Below, piece by piece: positions 36,532 to 48,872 of a stretch of 64,000 nt of DNA. The translations under genes and the position numbers were made by a program. The stretch lies in the NCBI GenBank assembly GCA_037957365.1, contig JARHVA010002374.1:1548501-1612500 (forward strand), in the 5' to 3' direction. Below the pieces are notes generated by a model. The model worked only from the letters and a program-made list of their open reading frames with translations. It ran no database searches and was not told the origin of the DNA. Position 1 is the first letter of the stretch, and each line of letters opens with the position of its first letter. This DNA is from Torreya grandis (lineage: Eukaryota > Streptophyta > Pinopsida > Cupressales > Taxaceae).

Positions 36532-37660
36532 GGTTGTAAGGCTCACAGTGGGGAGATACATATGACCATCCATTAGATGAGATCATAGAGTATTTTCTTA
36601 AAATATTCCAAAAATACCAAAAAAATAAAAAAAATAAAAAACACTTTCAACACCTACATGTTGTATTGGCTCCTTGGCATATGTGTGTTAGTTCCATGTT
36701 AATGGATGACATACTTATTTACTCCTACATACACATGTGTGTCATACTTCTACTTGAGTGTGATATAGGCATACACAAATACATTATCTATTTCTATTTC
36801 GGATGTTGGCCCTTCCATCTACTCATGCCATATAGACATTGGGGGTATTTGATTCTTTGATCTTGATACACATAGGTTATATGGTGCAATGATCACATTT
36901 CACTATCATTTTTTATCTTACATATGTACTTATGCATTTCTTTAACCATGATTATATCTTACATAGGGTACTTAATATACTATACACTTGACATTTTTTT
37001 CCTAACACATTAGATCCATGAGCTACTATGACATGTTTATGTTTGTTGCTTATGTTTTCCTTTTATGCACTTTATTGAGTGCCTTACCTTGTTATTTTAT
37101 TCCTTATTTGATCATTTTAATATGCTCCTTTGTTTGCAGCCTTCATGCATATATATGCTTTTATTGATATTTGCATATGTCATTATTTGTTGTATGGACA
37201 TTTGAATATGTCATTCTTGTTTTTATGGACATTTGACCAATTCATGTCCCTTCAATTATACAACATTTAAACATGCCCCTCATTTGTGGTCTCCTTGAAC
37301 CATTGCTTTTTGACTTGTTTTTTAGTTTTCTTATAAGTTTGATTATTTTCTTGTTGAGTTTGTACTATTATTATCTATATGTTTCCATGATCCTTATCAT
37401 GCATCTTAGGCCTACATGTGATCACATTGGTTCTATGTGTTTTATTTCTATATCTACCTAGATATTTTCCTTTTATATGTTATTATCTATATTCACAAAT
37501 TATATAGTTGTCTTATCCTTTTGAGGTGAGGTAACTACCAGTTACTATCTTTCTCTCACCTCAAAGGGGTGGCATATTAGTGGGGATGTGTCATAGAGGC
37601 ATGTTCTCCACATTTGACATAATTTTTAAATTCAATGGGGGTATGTTTTGGAAGCATGTT
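36532..37660 (+). other. Element E 3' untranslated region, proximal part
   Basis: No coding seen. Segments TTGTATGGACATTTGAATAT (37191) and ACATTTAAACATGCCCC (37262) align with the inverse strand of B at 16730-16970. Contains the conserved stem-loop at 37517-37569 and the first GGGGGTATGTTTTGG-type modules. Confidence 0.6.
37517..37569 (+). other. Conserved stem-loop in element E 3' region
   Basis: Arms CCTTTTGAGGTGAG and CTCACCTCAAAGGGG around a loop of about 25 bases. Equivalent to 16473-16525 of B. Confidence 0.6.
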
Positions 37661-38384
37661 ATTCACACTCATTCAGTATATGGTACTTATATCAATTTTT
37701 AGATTCATTAGGGGCATGGCTTTCACACATTCATAGTTATCAAATAGAGCGGTGACATGCTTTAAAAGCATGTTCTCCACACCTATTTAGTATTCAGCAT
37801 CTCTAGATTATAGTGGGGACATACTTTGGAAACATGTTCTCCATATTGGTACTTATATCAATTTTAATATTTATCCATATATGTGGGGGCATGTTTTGGA
37901 ATCATGTCCTCCATAATGCCATAGTTTTTAAAATTGACCAAAGCACATAGTTATATGATTGAGATACATAGTTGTGGTATAACTCTATACATTGGTACCA
38001 TTATTATACACAGTTTTAACATGAGACATATCTAAGGTTCATATGATATACAAATTTATACCCAATAATGAAAATTTTAAATCAATTTTATAATCTAAAA
38101 CTCTTTTATGGACTGTTACCACATAATGGACTTTTTTCATATTGATACCTTATAGACTTTCACAGACTTTATTGAGCCAATCAGGTACAGTAGTTGGTTA
38201 AATTTTTTTTATGCTTGACATGATCAAATCAATCAATCTTTCCAAGTTTTTAGGTTCAACTTAATTGTATCATCCAACCTCACCAGGTTATAAGTATCAT
38301 TGGGTTGTACAGTTGAGCTAACCTCAATTGCCAAGTGGTAAATCACTTTTGTTCCAAGGCTGGGGGCATATGCCTTCCAATATA

Positions 38385-38449
<65 letters not shown>

Positions 38450-39174
38450 TTTCAATATTATTCACACTCATTCAGTATATGGTACTTATATCAATTTTTA
38501 GATTCATTAGGGGCATGGCTTTCACACATTCATAGTTATCAAATAGAGCGGTGACATGCTTTAAAAGCATGTTCTCCACACCTATTTAGTATTCAGCATC
38601 TCTAGATTATAGTGGGGACATACTTTGGAAACATGTTCTCCATATTGGTACTTATATCAATTTTAATATTTATCCATATATGTGGGGGCATGTTTTGGAA
38701 TCATGTCCTCCATAATGCCATAGTTTTTAAAATTGACCAAAGCACATAGTTATATGATTGAGATACATAGTTGTGGTATAACTCTATACATTGGTACCAT
38801 TATTATACACAGTTTTAACATGAGACATATCTAAGGTTCATATGATATACAAATTTATACCCAATAATGAAAATTTTAAATCAATTTTATAATCTAAAAC
38901 TCTTTTATGGACTATTACCACATAATGGACTTTTTTCATATTGATACCTTATAGACTTTCACAGACTTTATTGAGCCAATCAGGTACAGTAGTTGGTTCA
39001 ATTTTTTTTATGCTTGACATGATCAAATCAATCAATCTTTCCAAGTTTTTAGGTTCAACTTAATTGTATCATCCAACCTCACCAGGTTATAAGTATCATT
39101 GGGTTGTACAGTTGAGCTAACCTCAATTGCCAAGTGGTAAATCACTTTTGTTCCAAGGCTGGGGGCATATGCCT

Positions 39175-39250
<76 letters not shown>

Positions 39251-39975
39251 TTTCAATATTATTCACACTCATTCAGTATATGGTACTTATATCAATTTTT
39301 AGATTCATTAGGGGCATGGCTTTCACACATTCATAGTTATCAAATAGAGTGGTGACATGCTTTAAAAGCATGTTCTCCACACCTATTTAGTATTCAGCAT
39401 CTCTAGATTATAGTGGGGACATACTTTGGAAACATGTTCTCCATATTGGTACTTATATCAATTTTAATATTTATCCATATATGTGGGGGCATGTTTTGGA
39501 ATCATGTCCTCCATAATGCCATAGTTTTTAAAATTGACCAAAGCACATAGTTATATGATTGAGATACATAGTTGTGGTATAACTCTATACATTGGTACCA
39601 TTATTATACACAGTTTTAACATGAGACATATCTAAGGTTCATATGATATACAAATTTATACCCAATAATGAAAATTTTAAATCAATTTTATAATCTAAAA
39701 CTCTTTTATGGACTGTTACCACATAATGGACTTTTTTCATATTGATACCTTATAGACTTTCACAGACTTTATTGAGCCAATCAGGTACAGTAGTTGGTTC
39801 AATTTTTTTTATGCTTGACATGATCAAATCAATCAATCTTTCCAAGTTTTTAGGTTCAACTTAATTGTATCATCCAACCTCACCAAGTTATAAGTATCAT
39901 TGGGTTGTACAGTTGAGCTAACCTCAATTTCCAAGTGGTAAATCACTTTTGTTCCAAGGCTGGGGGCATATGCCT

Positions 39976-40031
<56 letters not shown>

Positions 40032-40041
40032 TTTCAATATT
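37661..40041 (+). repeat. Tandem triplication of an 800-bp unit, each ending in a (TA)n run
   Basis: Units 37661-38459, 38460-39260 and 39261-40041 are nearly identical, with few differences such as AGAGCGG/AGAGTGG and GTTAAATT/GTTCAATT. Each ends ATGCCTTCCAA, a (TA)n run (38380-38445, 39179-39246, 39980-40027) and GCACTTTCAATATT. Within each unit a shorter module of the form GGGGACAT...TTTGGAAACATGTTCTCCA recurs several times. The array lies in the 3' untranslated region of E. Confidence 0.95.
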
Positions 40042-40339
40042 TATCTATATTTATCCTAATATTAGTTTTAGAGCCTTACAATGATACATATTTTCAAAAC
40101 AACTTGCCAATACACAAGGTGGTTACAAGTGTACTTCTAAACCTTACTCTTTCAATTTCAATTTATTTTAGTTAATTTCAATCCCAAATTATATGCATTG
40201 ATTATATACTATAACATACTCTTAGTTATAGGTTAGTCACAAGTAAATCATTTAAATTGGGCACATGCAAAGATAAGGTGTGTATGCACACCTAGGTACG
40301 CATTCCTTTCTTTTAAACTAGTAATTTCATTACTAGATT
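40042..40339 (+). other. Element E 3' untranslated region, distal part
   Basis: Non-coding. The end (GGTGTGTATGCACACCTAGG, then AATTTCATTACTAGATT) aligns with inverse 15480-15540 of B just before the polypurine tract. Confidence 0.6.
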
Positions 40340-40352
40340 AAAGAGGGGTTAA
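40340..40352 (+). other. Polypurine tract of element E
   Basis: AAAGAGGGGTTAA directly before the LTR start TGCAAACAC, matching the layout in B. Confidence 0.7.
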
Positions 40353-40972
40353 TGCAAACACTTTTTTATTATTATATATCACTTACATCTTTTATATTCG
40401 GCAAACTTAGACCTTGGTTTTTTCTCTTAGTTCTATACTTTTCTCATTTCTACAAGTCTTATATCTACTCTATCTTGTGCCCCTTGGACTATATCTCTTA
40501 GTCTGACTAGTCTTATTTTCATGGCATAGGCCTTCTATCTTACCTAGAATGCTTAAAATGTATTGATCTTCTATCTCTTCAAGTTCTAAACTTGTACATA
40601 CTTTATTGTTCCTTATATACTAACATTTAAGACAGACACTAGCATTGACACTAGTGTCCTGACCTGATACAAGTGTCTAGTGCTCTAAAGTCATCTAATT
40701 TTCAATTTTCTATCTCTTCAAGTATATTGGACATAAGTTTTTTGTTACAATTTTAACTTGTATTATCTAGTTTAATATGGTCTAGATGCCTTATCTATAT
40801 AAGCCACTACATATGTATATAGTTTTTACCATCAATATATTGGGAAAAAGACACCTACAACCGTTATTTACATACCAAAGAAAAGACATATACATTAATA
40901 TTATAATAATTACGTTGAGAAAAAAATACATTAATAATTTTAATACACAAGCCAATGTTGTTATTCTTTAAA
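40353..40972 (+). repeat. 3' LTR of element E, start
   Basis: Starts TGCAAACAC. The stretch 40495-40560 (CTCTTAGTCTGACTAGTC...GGCCTTCTATCTTA) aligns with the B LTR (inverse 15200-15330). Similarity fades after about 40710, so the far end cannot be placed. Confidence 0.55.
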
Positions 40973-41140
40973 GACTGTCATAGTTATGATTAACATTATA
41001 TAAAAATAAAAATAAATTACTTAATTAAATATTATAATGATAATAGTAAAATTATAAGACTATCATCATTATGATTAACATTATATAAAGTGAAAAATAA
41101 ATTACTTAATTAAATATTACAATGATAATAGTAAAGTTAT
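40973..41140. repeat. Tandem duplication, 85-bp unit
   Basis: GACTGTCATAGTTATGATTA... at 40973-41057 is repeated at 41058-41140 with a few changes. Confidence 0.85.
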
Positions 41141-44100
41141 CTACCACTTAATTAAACAAGGGTCACGTAGCGACTAGTCATTGCTTTTGCATTGAATAGC
41201 ACATTGTATTTGATATTTGTTCCATTGAAATCAAAATATTAGTATGAGATCTATCCCTGCCTTTGCATAATGGCTAGTCCCTGTCTTTGTATTATGAATT
41301 GTTTAAAATTGAGTTGGTGTATAAATTTACAATGTAAGTTCACTGTAATAGTAAATCTTTAATGTAAGTTTAGTGCAACAATAAATAGTATGCAAAAACT
41401 AATAAAAATAAATAGAAAAATAATAATAATAATAATAATAGTGGGATCTAAAGAGATAATGTTTTAATGTGCTAATATAACTAATGTAGCTATATAGTAG
41501 AGGCATCACAAAATGAAAAATGAAAAATAAAATTAAAATAAATAAATGTTGAAAAATATTTGTTGAATTAAAATGTAGTTTACAAAAATTCTATAAAATG
41601 ACTTTTACATACAAGACAAGAATAGAGGGAAAGTCATTGAATTATTAAATTATTAATAATAGAGATATGTGTATAGTTGTAATAATCATAGGGAAAGTCA
41701 TTAAATTATTAAATAATTAATAATAAAGAGACATGTATACTTGTGATAATCATAGTTTAAGTTTAGACTTTGATATTGATGATTAGAAAATTAATATACC
41801 TAATTTTCTTTCAATAAATACAAAGAAAAATCATTCTAACTTAGAATAAATCAATCTTATAATAATCCTCAAACATGTGCCAACATGTTTTATTTTGTTT
41901 TTTTTATATAGTAATAAGTAATATAAAAATTTATTTGTTTTACAAAATTGATAGAAACATACAAATTCTATTTTTGAAAGAAGATTAAAGTTGTGTTTAT
42001 GACAACATCACTATGTTCCACATTGGATTCCCCATCATTTTCATTCTCATGTGTTTGCCATGAGAACTGATTAGGTGACCAATCTGAAAGAGCCCCTGGT
42101 TTGGGGATGCCCCAAATCCATAAACATTGCTTTGAGATGTGCACCACTAGAGAGAATGAGGATTTAGAGAAGAAACTAAGCCTATTGAGTGGTGTCAAAA
42201 TTCAAACATGGAGTTGCAGATCAAAAATATTGTAATGCCTACTCTGACATATTTGATTCCATTTCTTGTGTAGTTACATTAATAGCTAAATATAATATGT
42301 TTTGTACATGGTTAAAAATAAAATTTTGAGTAGATGAATACCCAGGATGTTACATCTGATTCTATACAACTATGCATTTTTTATAATAATTGATAAATGT
42401 AAGATCGTCACACATTTAAATGAAATGAGATGTAATTAAGAGGGGACATTTACCATTTTATATAGTTTCCCCTATGATAATGATAAATTTTGAGGATTTT
42501 TTTTAAATAATTAAACAAAAGCATTTAAATTGATCGTTGAAGCATTTGATACATGCGATTGTATTATGGAAATTATTTCAACATCTATAATTAATTAATG
42601 ATATGTAATTTATTGTAATGTATTGTTCGTCATCATTTAATGAGTTGTATATGGAATCATTTAATGATTTATCTATAATTAACTATTTCATGCATTGTTC
42701 GAAGATTATCATTGTGTTTTTTTTTTTAATGAAATTAGCGCTCCATAATAGGTATGGCTTTCCTTTAAATTTTGAAAAAAAAAACAATGTTGATTGAATT
42801 TTGAAGAATGGTAAGGAGATCATTAAATATAATTTGATATTATAATTCCATTACCATGTAAATCAGTTTCATCAACAAAATAATTATTATAACCTAAAAC
42901 AAGGAATGTAGTTAAATTGGAAGAAATAAAAATAGTTTAAAAAAAATTATGGTTGTTATTATTTGATAATATCATCTTATTTAAATATTTATAAAATATA
43001 TAAATTTGGTAATGTTATTAATTATTAGTACTATATAATAGTATATTTAATCGATTAATTTTTTTCCATTGATGAATTAAAATATTTTTTTTCTATATTT
43101 TATTTATAATTTAAAATAGGATTATTATTTTTGGATGTTTTATGTAAAAATTGATTTGTCAAAAAAATTGAGATTTTATTAGTTTCTACCAAGGCAATAA
43201 CTAATGGAATCACATTTTAATTATCTACTTCTTGTTCAACCAATAAAAAAGTATAAAATATATATTACATTAACAATTATGTAATTTAGCATATAGTTTG
43301 ACGTATTAATTTTGGAATATTATATAAATGGTATTTAAGCATATTACTTAGATTTAATGAGGCAAATAATTATAATGTGTACACTTTCAACGTATGCCAC
43401 ATGTATTCGCCCCCTATTAGTAGATTTTATCCTTTGAATTTAGGGTCCATATATGCTGGCATGAATTGCAATGCAATTGGGTTTTCACTTGACACAATTT
43501 GTGTGGAATAAATAATTATCTTTGATAGGTTCCCTTAATTATCCATACATGAGTACGAAGACCAACATATAGAATATTTCATGCCTTGATAATTAAAATA
43601 CCATGTTGTACAATTGTAATAAATGATAGTGAAATATAGATTGAAACTTATATAATGCCTACATACCATCACCCCTAGTTTTGGTCATATGTTTGGAAGT
43701 ATCATATCATGACATGAACAAAATCCTTCTACCTTGACTTCTAGATTTAATATTTCCCTTAGAAATATTCCCTGACACTCGTACAAATTCATCATTACTT
43801 TATTTTATACCAAAATCACAATTCCAATGCTACAATATTATTCACTAGAAATCTTAATCTTTAAAAATTATATGTATAAACCTTTAGGAATGCGTAAAAA
43901 TAGTGTGAAAACTTGTTTACTATTCTTAATTCTCTACAATAAAGATTCTATGGATTTTATCTTATAACGACATTACTCTTTGATGGCTCACTTTATAGAT
44001 TCCATAAAAGAAGTTGATCAATGTTAAAAATCTATGTTGTATAACCTATATTAATTAAATGGTGGTATGATTTACACATGGTAGTACAGATTACATAGTT

Positions 44101-44594
44101 AACTAATAGTTAGGATCTAAATATTCTTTATAAATACATATTGCTAAAAGAATTAAACAAAATACATTTATATTATTACTTTTATCAAGAATTATATTAT
44201 TGTGAATTCAAAAAAATCCTAAATGACATGTATATGTATCTATTCTTTCATGCAAATCACTATTTTATATACTACTTATATTCAATATTTCATGGAATTA
44301 TTTCAATATTACAATGCAAAATGTAAGTAGTGATGTGTTTCAGATCACCACCCATAATTCATCATTAATAAAAAATACGTGTGAATAATGGATCAAAGCT
44401 TTTTTTATAGATGTCCACTAACTTATAAACAACCATTTGGACCACATTTGTCAATATTTTAGTTAGTGTGGTCCATATTTATAATTTTACAATATTATAA
44501 ATACTAATTTCCTTTAGCATGTACTAAAACACTAATATTATGTACAGTTAGGAATAAGTATTACCAATGCTAGGAAACTTAACCACATAATTCA
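41141..44594. other. AT-rich flank without recognised gene
   Basis: Contains an (AAT)n run at about 41421-41440 and a 64-bp tandem duplication (below). A stretch at 41968-42198 is less AT-rich and open for 76 codons on the minus strand, but I recognise no family and see no exon signals that I trust. The rest is very AT-rich with stops in all frames. Confidence 0.5.
41627..41754. repeat. Tandem duplication, 64-bp unit
   Basis: GGGAAAGTCATTGAATTATT... at 41627-41690 recurs at 41691-41754. Confidence 0.85.
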
Positions 44595-44958
44595 TGTCAC
44601 TTCTTGATTTCATCTTATAATTAATAACATTTAAATCTATGGATTAGTATGATTATTGTTGCTTTGATTTGAGCTTTTTGACATATATTGTAATGGGACA
44701 GTGATATTGTTGATTAGTATACATAATGTGTCAGTTATATTTTATTATTCTAAACATTAAGGATATATAATTGTTAGTTTTACATCATTGGTTGATATAT
44801 ATGATGATTCAGATTAACTACCTACTTGTTGCGAGGTGGATATAGGATTGATCCTACCCTTAGAGTTTGAAGAGGAAGAGCATCATTGGAGATTATGGGC
44901 TAGATGGGACAAATGGGTGATGATATATGAAATTGCTAGTGACCTTACACACATGCAC

Positions 44959-44975
44959 ATTAAATTTTAAATGTT
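44959..44975. repeat. 17-bp target-site duplication, left copy
   Basis: ATTAAATTTTAAATGTT, identical to 45895-45911. Confidence 0.9.
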
Positions 44976-45894
44976 TTAGATTATGGTAAAAATAGGTTTT
45001 GAAGGGGCCCCGAAACCCTGTACAGATCATGAAAGATAAACATTACAAACCGCCAAAGGAGGCAAAACACTGAAAGACAGTAACTAAACCAGGTTTTACA
45101 GGGACCTGAAACCAACAAGATTAACCAGTTGAAACTCCCCAGGTTTTACAAGGACCTGAAACCTAAACAAAACTAGGCAAACAACCTGAAACCCTCACCA
45201 AAATGGCAGAGGCAGAACTGCTTTGCCCATCTATTACTGAGCAAGGCTCCTCCACAGCTTAAGGTTTTTCCATAAATCCCATTACAGGGCGCCATGGCTT
45301 AAACACCAACCACCGAGGAAACAGAGTTTCCCCCATACAAACACAAATACTTCACTTACCAGATCTGGATGGCTGTCCTACTCAGGCAAGAAATCCAACT
45401 CGGGTTCCATCCATAATGCAGCAGAATGAAGCAAAGTAAAAAACATGCAAAATGAAAGATCTCACCATGAAGCGCTGCGTAAAAAGCACTGCCCAGAAAG
45501 GATAGCACCACCAACAGAGAGACTCCACTCGAAACCGTCACCACCACTGCCCAACCCCTCCACCTATGAAACTGCAAAGATCTCCCCCTTCTCCCAGGGG
45601 AAATGCCACCATGGCATGCTCAAACCTCCAAAAACAAATCATGATCCGCTTAGTTCAGGGTTGTGGTCAGCGCGGCAGCCGCTAGACGGAAAACCAAGGT
45701 GAAGACACCGAACCGTGCAATAAAATAAGGGTCTTTCAGCACCGCGCCCCAATGTCCAGGATCTCACCATTCACAGGTCAAGACCTGGACTCCAATGAGC
45801 AAGGGGGCAGCCATCGAGGGAAGGGTTTCAGGGCCGCATCCACATCCGCACTCCCTTCCCCCATGCTCCCATCCTTAGTCGTATATGAATTCTT
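44976..45894 (-). mobile_element. GC-rich non-LTR retroposon (LINE or SINE-like), 919 bp
   Basis: The block is markedly richer in G and C than everything around it, is flanked by perfect 17-bp repeats, and is absent from the paralogous LTR at about 60665, which serves as an empty site. Long variable duplications indicate target-primed reverse transcription. The probable 3' end is on the left (minus-strand ending CCTATTTTTACCATAATCTAA). A module GGTTTCAGGTCC-YTGTAAAACCTGG occurs twice (45091-45115, 45139-45168 on the minus strand) and a relative, GGTTTCGGGGCCCCTTCAAAACC-like, near 45000. Open stretches at 45356-45577 (-) and 45445-45702 (+) overlap on opposite strands and show no known domain. 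Confidence 0.8.
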
Positions 45895-45911
45895 ATTAAA
45901 TTTTAAATGTT
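45895..45911. repeat. 17-bp target-site duplication, right copy
   Basis: ATTAAATTTTAAATGTT, identical to 44959-44975. The empty-site copy in the right LTR reads ATTATATTTTAAATGTT. Confidence 0.9.
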
Positions 45912-48712
45912 ATATGCATAGCATATTGTAAATACTAGTGCGTAATTAAAAAAATCTTAGATGTGATAAATTTATTGTGCATATTTAGTTCTTAATATGC
46001 ATTAGATTTCTTTAATTTAATTGTCATGATTTTTTAGAATAAATCAAGAAATTAGATATTTAATTGTTATATTACATTAGTAGTTAATTATTCAGTTATA
46101 TTATTTTCAAAATAATTAGAAAACTATTTATCTATTTATTAATAAACAATTATTTTTATTTATTTACTTTCAAAAAATTACATTATTATAATGAACTAAT
46201 AGTGAGTAAAGACAAATTAATCTTGGTCTTTTAAATCATGCATGAAATTATAGTGAAATTAGAAAGTGGATAAAATTGATTAATTGGTCAACTTAGTAAT
46301 GTGTTGAGATGACTTAGAGAACTAAGGCATAATAATCTATATTGAGCAAATTATATGGTTTTATACAAATTAAGAAAGTTAATTACATGAGAGACTATGA
46401 CTTTGATAAAATAAATCCAATTAGTAAATTAAGAAAGAGAATAAAAATTCCATGCATTGAAGGCAAAATAAAAAGATTTAATATGCATAATTATGATTTT
46501 AATGGACTTAAGTTAAGACTTTTGAAATAGAAAATAGTTAGGAGGTAACTTTTACATGAATAATAGAATGGAAAGGAGAGAATATTATAAGAAGAGGAGA
46601 ATAGAAGAGCACAAGGGGAAAGAAGATACGGATGAAAGAAATTGAGAAAATAAGCAAATGGCATAATCACTCTTCTGAAAAATATTTATGAAGGTTGGTA
46701 AATCAAATTACTATGTATGATGTTTTGGTAAGAGTATAAATAATATTGCATTGCTAATTTATTTGATATACATATCATTTAATAGGTTTGTATTTATTTT
46801 AAATAGCCCTGAATATTAATTTTTATTGGTTGTGTTTTAGATGATACAGATAATCCTTTAAGAACTTAGGCAGTGATTGGCCAATTTCCTATACCTTGAG
46901 TGAACTATAGGATTTATAATTGGTTGCATCATATTGATATATATACCAAAAAATAATTTTATTGGCATCACTTTATAATTATATTGGGTTGAGACAAGGC
47001 TATGTATAATAAAAGACAATGTTGGGTGTTTAATTAAATGAAATATTGAGTATATTTCTAATATGCTAGGTATATTGAAATGATTCCCTTAAGATAATAT
47101 CTGAGTGGGTGAATAGTGATTCCATGTTGTTTCACCCTATTTAGGCCTTAGGTTATACCATGACATTTTTCTCATATCTATCACCAATCAAGCGAATAAT
47201 GAAATTTGCTCATCTTTATTGATTTGGGCGATCAACTTTAGCATGACTTTCTTCATATATTGACCAATGAACATCTAAAAAACCACTTTTATTATATTTG
47301 TTGATTTGGGCATTCAAACTTATCACCCTCTTGATTCCAAGACAATGAGAGTATATCTAAATAATGCATCTTAACACATATGCCCACTTCAAACTTTCAG
47401 GCTTTCCTTCTTTCCTTCAAGCTTTGAAGAGTAAACATATGAATAATCCCCTATTTATTCCTTTTATTGCTTTGGGCTTTAAGAAATAACTTGTCATTCT
47501 TCAAGTGTCAAAGGGCGAACATCCAAATAGCCTTTTACCCATTTCTTTCTTGATTCAAGCCTTCAAGTAAACTTTATACGTGGTAATCTCTGAACAAGCA
47601 TTCAATGCACCTCAACACACATGTCCATTTTGGGCTTATGGACTTAATTTAATTGTCTTTACCCATTAATAGCAAACCAATGGATGACCCCTCTCTTATT
47701 TTAGTACCAAGTTGCACTCCTTTTGCAATATCTTCATTCAACTAAAGAAAACTATGTTATGAAATAAGCATTTGATCTATCAAAAAAAATTGTTGGACAC
47801 TAGTTCATAAGAGTTAGAACACTAGTCAACTAATAGAGAGATAGTCCCTTATTTCAAATACCATTCAATCAGGAGGTATATGTAGCATAATTTATAACAT
47901 AAGGCTCCAAATATGTCCAGACAATTTTTAAGATCCAATAGTGAATGTACACATAGGGAGTTCCATTAGCAGCTTATAATTATAGCGTTAAGTTTAAATA
48001 AATGGGATAAGCTTTATTCAAAGAGAGACCCCATATATTTCAGAAAATGAAAGTGGTAAAGGATTTTACGTTTCTCTTAATGCAATATCAAAGATTTCCT
48101 AGAACTTTATTATTGCCCCTATTTACCGAATTGTGTTTCCAACTCGAGTTGCACTCTAAGAATGAACATAATTATCATAGTGTCTATATGAGAATAACAA
48201 TCCAGTAAATAAATGAGGGAAAATATGTTTTCCTCTTTGAAATTAAGATGTAATTTTTGGTAAAACTTTATCTTTGCCTCGGATTACTACATAGCTTTTG
48301 AGCTGAATGGCACCGATTGCTCAAGCTACATGGTGAAACCTTGATTACATTTAAAGAAATGAGTGTGATTATTATGGAATCCTTATAATAGAAATAGCAC
48401 TAAGTTAAATAGCATGCTAAGTTAAATAAAATTCTATTTATGCTACTGAGTGTGTTGTATAGAGATGAGTGCAAATTAACTTTAGAGAATAACTTTTTAT
48501 TGAGTATTTAAGAAACACTATTGACAAGAAGTAATTTAAAGGGATAAATTACATGAGGTTAAGTATACCTTTGGAGCATAGTATAACATGTTATGTTTAT
48601 ATATATAAGGATGTACAAAAAGATAATATGCCCAGATGGCATATGTTCTAAGTCATGCCAAAATATCCATGAGAGTATAATATGACAAATAGTTGTATAT
48701 AACTTTTCATGA

Positions 48713-48774
48713 ACACTTGAACTTTACCTATATGGATTGATTATAGGGATGTTTAGATTATTGAGTAAAGTTAG

Positions 48775-48810
<36 letters not shown>

Positions 48811-48872
48811 CACTTGAACTTTATCTATATAGATTGGTTATAGGGATGTTTAGATTATTGAGTAAAGTTAGC
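48713..48872. repeat. 63-bp tandem duplication separated by a (TA)n run
   Basis: ACACTTGAACTTTA...GTAAAGTTAGC at 48713-48775 and 48810-48872 flank (TA)n at 48776-48809. The right LTR of I has a single copy near 63496-63554 followed by a long (TA)n. Confidence 0.9.

Larger units (their letters stand above)
34372..41200 (+). mobile_element. Element E: plus-strand relative of element B with G-patch/Gag relic and long repeat-rich 3' region
   Basis: Coding relic at 34382-36531, 3' untranslated region 36532-40352 that is homologous (inverse orientation) to the internal 3' part of B, polypurine tract at 40340-40352, and a 3' LTR starting at 40353 with similarity to the B LTR. The 5' LTR is not found. 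E begins abruptly next to relic F, so it is 5' truncated or its left end has decayed. The right LTR end is not resolved and 41200 is only an estimate. Confidence 0.7.

Noticed and set aside
38335..39355. Open stretches translating to long Tyr-Ile repeats on both strands (38.3-39.4 kb, and again at 63.5-63.8 kb)
   Set aside because: They are translations of (TA)n microsatellites. No protein is implied.
37661..40041. CRISPR-like or centromeric satellite array
   Set aside because: Only three large units with TA runs between them, inside a retroelement 3' region. No short direct repeats with unique spacers.
41968..42198. 76-codon minus-strand open stretch in a less AT-rich patch, possible exon of a host gene
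   Set aside because: No family recognised, no convincing splice sites or further exons nearby, and no repeat partner to test conservation.
45356..45702. Open stretches on both strands in the GC-rich retroposon, one hydrophobic like a membrane segment
   Set aside because: They overlap on opposite strands, match no domain I know, and higher GC content alone lengthens open frames.
46342..46530. 62-codon basic open stretch in the left LTR of I
   Set aside because: The matching stretch of the right LTR has stops and frame changes, so it is not conserved as coding.
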